A stretch of 6,256 nt of DNA. It comes from Clostridia bacterium. GTDB lineage: Bacteria > Bacillota > Clostridia > UBA1381 > UMGS1253. Of the stretch, positions 4,431-6,256 are shown in pieces. The number at the start of each line of letters is the position of its first letter. The first letter of the stretch is position 1. The translations under genes and the position numbers were made by a program. Where the stretch lies: contig JAFQPV010000008.1 of the NCBI GenBank assembly GCA_017411585.1, forward strand, positions 1 to 6,256. The letters run 5' to 3'. The notes under the pieces are model-generated. The model worked only from the letters and a program-made list of their open reading frames with translations. It was not told where the DNA came from and did no database searches.

Positions 4431-6256
4431 ATGAAAAGAACTGTGCTGACTGACCCTTATTTTACCATCCAGCCGGAGCTCGGCTTTGTTGAGGAACTTA
4501 AAAAGCCGCTTCACGACGCCGCACCGGTCTACTATGGCAAAAGAGCCATTGCACCGGGCGAGGTAGATGTGCACGGGCTCTATATAGCAAAAAAGTTTGA
4601 AGATGACCCGGAAGCACTTCTTGAGACGATGTATGATGATTTTGCGTTGTTTTTGGAGGTGTACGGCATCGGCGGTACAAAGTTTCCGATATATCTTGAG
4701 CTTGGGGAAACAGAGTGCTTTGAAGCATACACAATTGAAGTGACGACAGAAAAAATTGTGATTAGCGCAAACGATACAGAGGGCATCCGCCGCGGACTGG
4801 TATATTTGGAAGACGAGCTGCGCCGCAGTGAAAATGCATATTTGATGCCGGGAATTACCAAGAAAAAGCCGTTTGTTCGCTCGAGAATTACGCGCTGCTT
4901 TTTCAGCCCGATTAACCGCCCGCCAAAGTACGGTGATGAGCTGTCGGACGATATTGACTACTATCCGGAGGAATATTTAAACCGTTTGATGCACGAAGGA
5001 TCGAACGGTGTTTGGATTTACACAAGATTTTCGGACATTTTGCCGTCCGAAATCATTCCGGAATATGGCGCAGGCTACGAAAAGAGAATGGCAAAGCTCA
5101 ATCGCGTGATTGAAAAATGCCGCCGCTATGGTATCGGTGTGTACGTGTTTGCCATCGAGCCGGTTGCGCTAACGCCGGAGCTTGCAAAAAAGTATCCGGA
5201 AATTGTCGGTGGCGATGTCGGTTATAACGGAAATCCCCTGTTTTGCTGCAGTAGTGAAATGGGTAAGGCATACTGCTATGAGGCAGGTAAAAAGCTTTGC
5301 GAGCTTTATCCGAAGCTGCGTGGCTTTATTTCGATTACCTATGGCGAGCGCCCGACCTCGTGCGCATCTGTGATTGTCGGAAAAGATGCATTTGATGAGC
5401 CGATGGTGCACAGCACGTGTCCGCGTTGCGGTGATAAAAAGCCGGGCGAGATTTTGGCAATTGCACTTGAAGCGCTCAGAAGCGGTGCAAGAGAAGTAAA
5501 TCCGGAATTTGAGACCATCAGCTGGACATACGGACATCGCCAATGGGGTTTAGATGACATCCGGGATTATGTTGATGCTGCACCGAGCGATGTAATACTG
5601 ATGCAGAATTTCGAGGATGCGGGCTTTGAAGCACAGCTTGGCAAGGCAAGAATCAGCACAGACTATTGGCTGTCGTATCCGGGTCCGAGCGAGATGTTTG
5701 TCGAAACGGCAAAGCGCGCCAAGCTTCATGGGAAGCCTGTGTTTGCAAAAATGCAGGTGTGCTGTTCACACGAGATTGCAACCGTGCCGTATGTGCCGGT
5801 GCCGGGTATTGTTTTTGATAAATACAAGGGTGCATCAGAATGTGGCGTAAGCGGCGTGATGCAGTGTTGGTATTTTGGCAATTACCCGTCTTTAATGAGT
5901 AAGGCGGCAAATGAAGCCGCCTTCCTGGATGACTTTACAGATAAGGATGCGTTTTTAGAGCATGTCGCCGGCATTTATTTCGGTAAGACGCGCGCAAAAA
6001 CGGTTACAAAGGCGTGGAAGCTGTTTGAAAGCGGCTACAGAAACTATCCGTTAAATATAATGTTTAGCTATTACGGACCGATGCACGACAGTGTGGTATG
6101 GCAGCTTTCGCTTCTGCCGAAGAATTTTGCACCGGCGCGTACGTGGCAGCTTGTTGACCCAATGGACGGCGACAGAATTTGCGATGCACTGTGCAGTGCG
6201 CATAGCTTGGAAGAGGCGCGAATTCTTTGCGCACATATGGCAAAGGATTGGAGCGA
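4431..6256 (+). CDS. Putative glycoside hydrolase with GH20b-like N-terminal domain, 3'-truncated by window edge
   Basis: The frame stays open for 608 codons from the ATG at 4431 to the window end, so the true C-terminus is unseen. There is no signal peptide or membrane segment, so it is probably cytoplasmic. Residues about 1-145 look like the alpha/beta N-terminal domain common to GH20, GH67 and related enzymes; NDTEGIRRGLVYLEDELR (114-131) resembles its helix motif. A probable TIM barrel starts near 150 (RSRITRCFFSP) with strand-like segments GVWIYTRF, YGIGVYVFAIEP and GFISITYGER. Glu306 in that last segment is a candidate catalytic acid. HSTCPRC (327-333) has a CxxC pair, and ETISWTYG (361-368) and VMQCWYFGNYP (476-486) look like later barrel strands. 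The family and sugar substrate are not certain; it might be an uncharacterised GH20/GH163-like group acting on imported oligosaccharides. It is divergent from the aldolase gene. Confidence 0.6.
   Translation, partial: MKRTVLTDPYFTIQPELGFVEELKKPLHDAAPVYYGKRAIAPGEVDVHGLYIAKKFEDDPEALLETMYDDFALFLEVYGIGGTKFPIYLELGETECFEAYTIEVTTEKIVISANDTEGIRRGLVYLEDELRRSENAYLMPGITKKKPFVRSRITRCFFSPINRPPKYGDELSDDIDYYPEEYLNRLMHEGSNGVWIYTRFSDILPSEIIPEYGAGYEKRMAKLNRVIEKCRRYGIGVYVFAIEPVALTPELAKKYPEIVGGDVGYNGNPLFCCSSEMGKAYCYEAGKKLCELYPKLRGFISITYGERPTSCASVIVGKDAFDEPMVHSTCPRCGDKKPGEILAIALEALRSGAREVNPEFETISWTYGHRQWGLDDIRDYVDAAPSDVILMQNFEDAGFEAQLGKARISTDYWLSYPGPSEMFVETAKRAKLHGKPVFAKMQVCCSHEIATVPYVPVPGIVFDKYKGASECGVSGVMQCWYFGNYPSLMSKAANEAAFLDDFTDKDAFLEHVAGIYFGKTRAKTVTKAWKLFESGYRNYPLNIMFSYYGPMHDSVVWQLSLLPKNFAPARTWQLVDPMDGDRICDALCSAHSLEEARILCAHMAKDWS

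Noticed and set aside
5169..5543. 124-codon minus-strand open frame within the hydrolase-like gene
   Set aside because: It is fully covered by a 608-codon uninterrupted plus-strand frame with its own ribosome site and promoter.

Overview
The window looks like chromosomal DNA of a low-to-moderate GC Firmicute, most likely a gut-type clostridium (Oscillospirales or a relative). This is inferred from Gram-positive-style DnaK, DnaJ and class II aldolase sequences, strong GGAGG-type ribosome binding sites and sigma-A-like promoters. No rRNA or other marker fixes the taxon.

Layout: (1) 2-1606, the 3' five-sixths of dnaK, reading in from the left edge. (2) 1607-1735, a spacer with a perfect 13-bp hairpin and a second small hairpin touching the dnaJ ribosome binding site. 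(3) 1736-2887, complete dnaJ. (4) 2887-3197, a gene-free stretch filled by one symmetric palindromic element of 11 hairpins, described below. (5) 3213-4157 on the minus strand, a class II fructose/ketose-bisphosphate aldolase that converges on dnaJ. (6) 4158-4430, a divergent promoter region with a good aldolase promoter, 10-bp-phased T/A-tracts, a direct repeat and a probable rightward promoter. (7) 4431 to the right edge, the first 608 codons of a large cytoplasmic protein that looks like a glycoside hydrolase of the GH20/GH67/GH163-like type.

dnaK and dnaJ encode the Hsp70 chaperone and its J-domain co-chaperone and form the end of a heat-shock operon; any hrcA, grpE and CIRCE operator would lie left of the window. 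The aldolase and the hydrolase-like gene are divergent and could both serve carbohydrate use, but nothing in the sequence links them beyond position.

The most striking object is the element at 2887-3197. It has 13-bp perfect terminal inverted repeats. Between them are five hairpins, a central bidirectional intrinsic terminator and five more hairpins. Most hairpins are joined by 7-nt linkers with nothing left over. The linkers read GTGATAT (or a variant) on the left and ATATCAC (or a variant) on the right, so they are reverse complements. The element can therefore fold as one trunk of short helices carrying a pair of hairpins at each of five junctions. Read from either strand, each half gives the same order: terminal repeat, hairpin, linker-hairpin units, terminator. 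The convergent dnaJ and aldolase mRNAs should thus end in equivalent 3' structures. I know of no named family for it, although I have an unverified impression that related hairpin/linker arrays occur between genes in gut clostridia.
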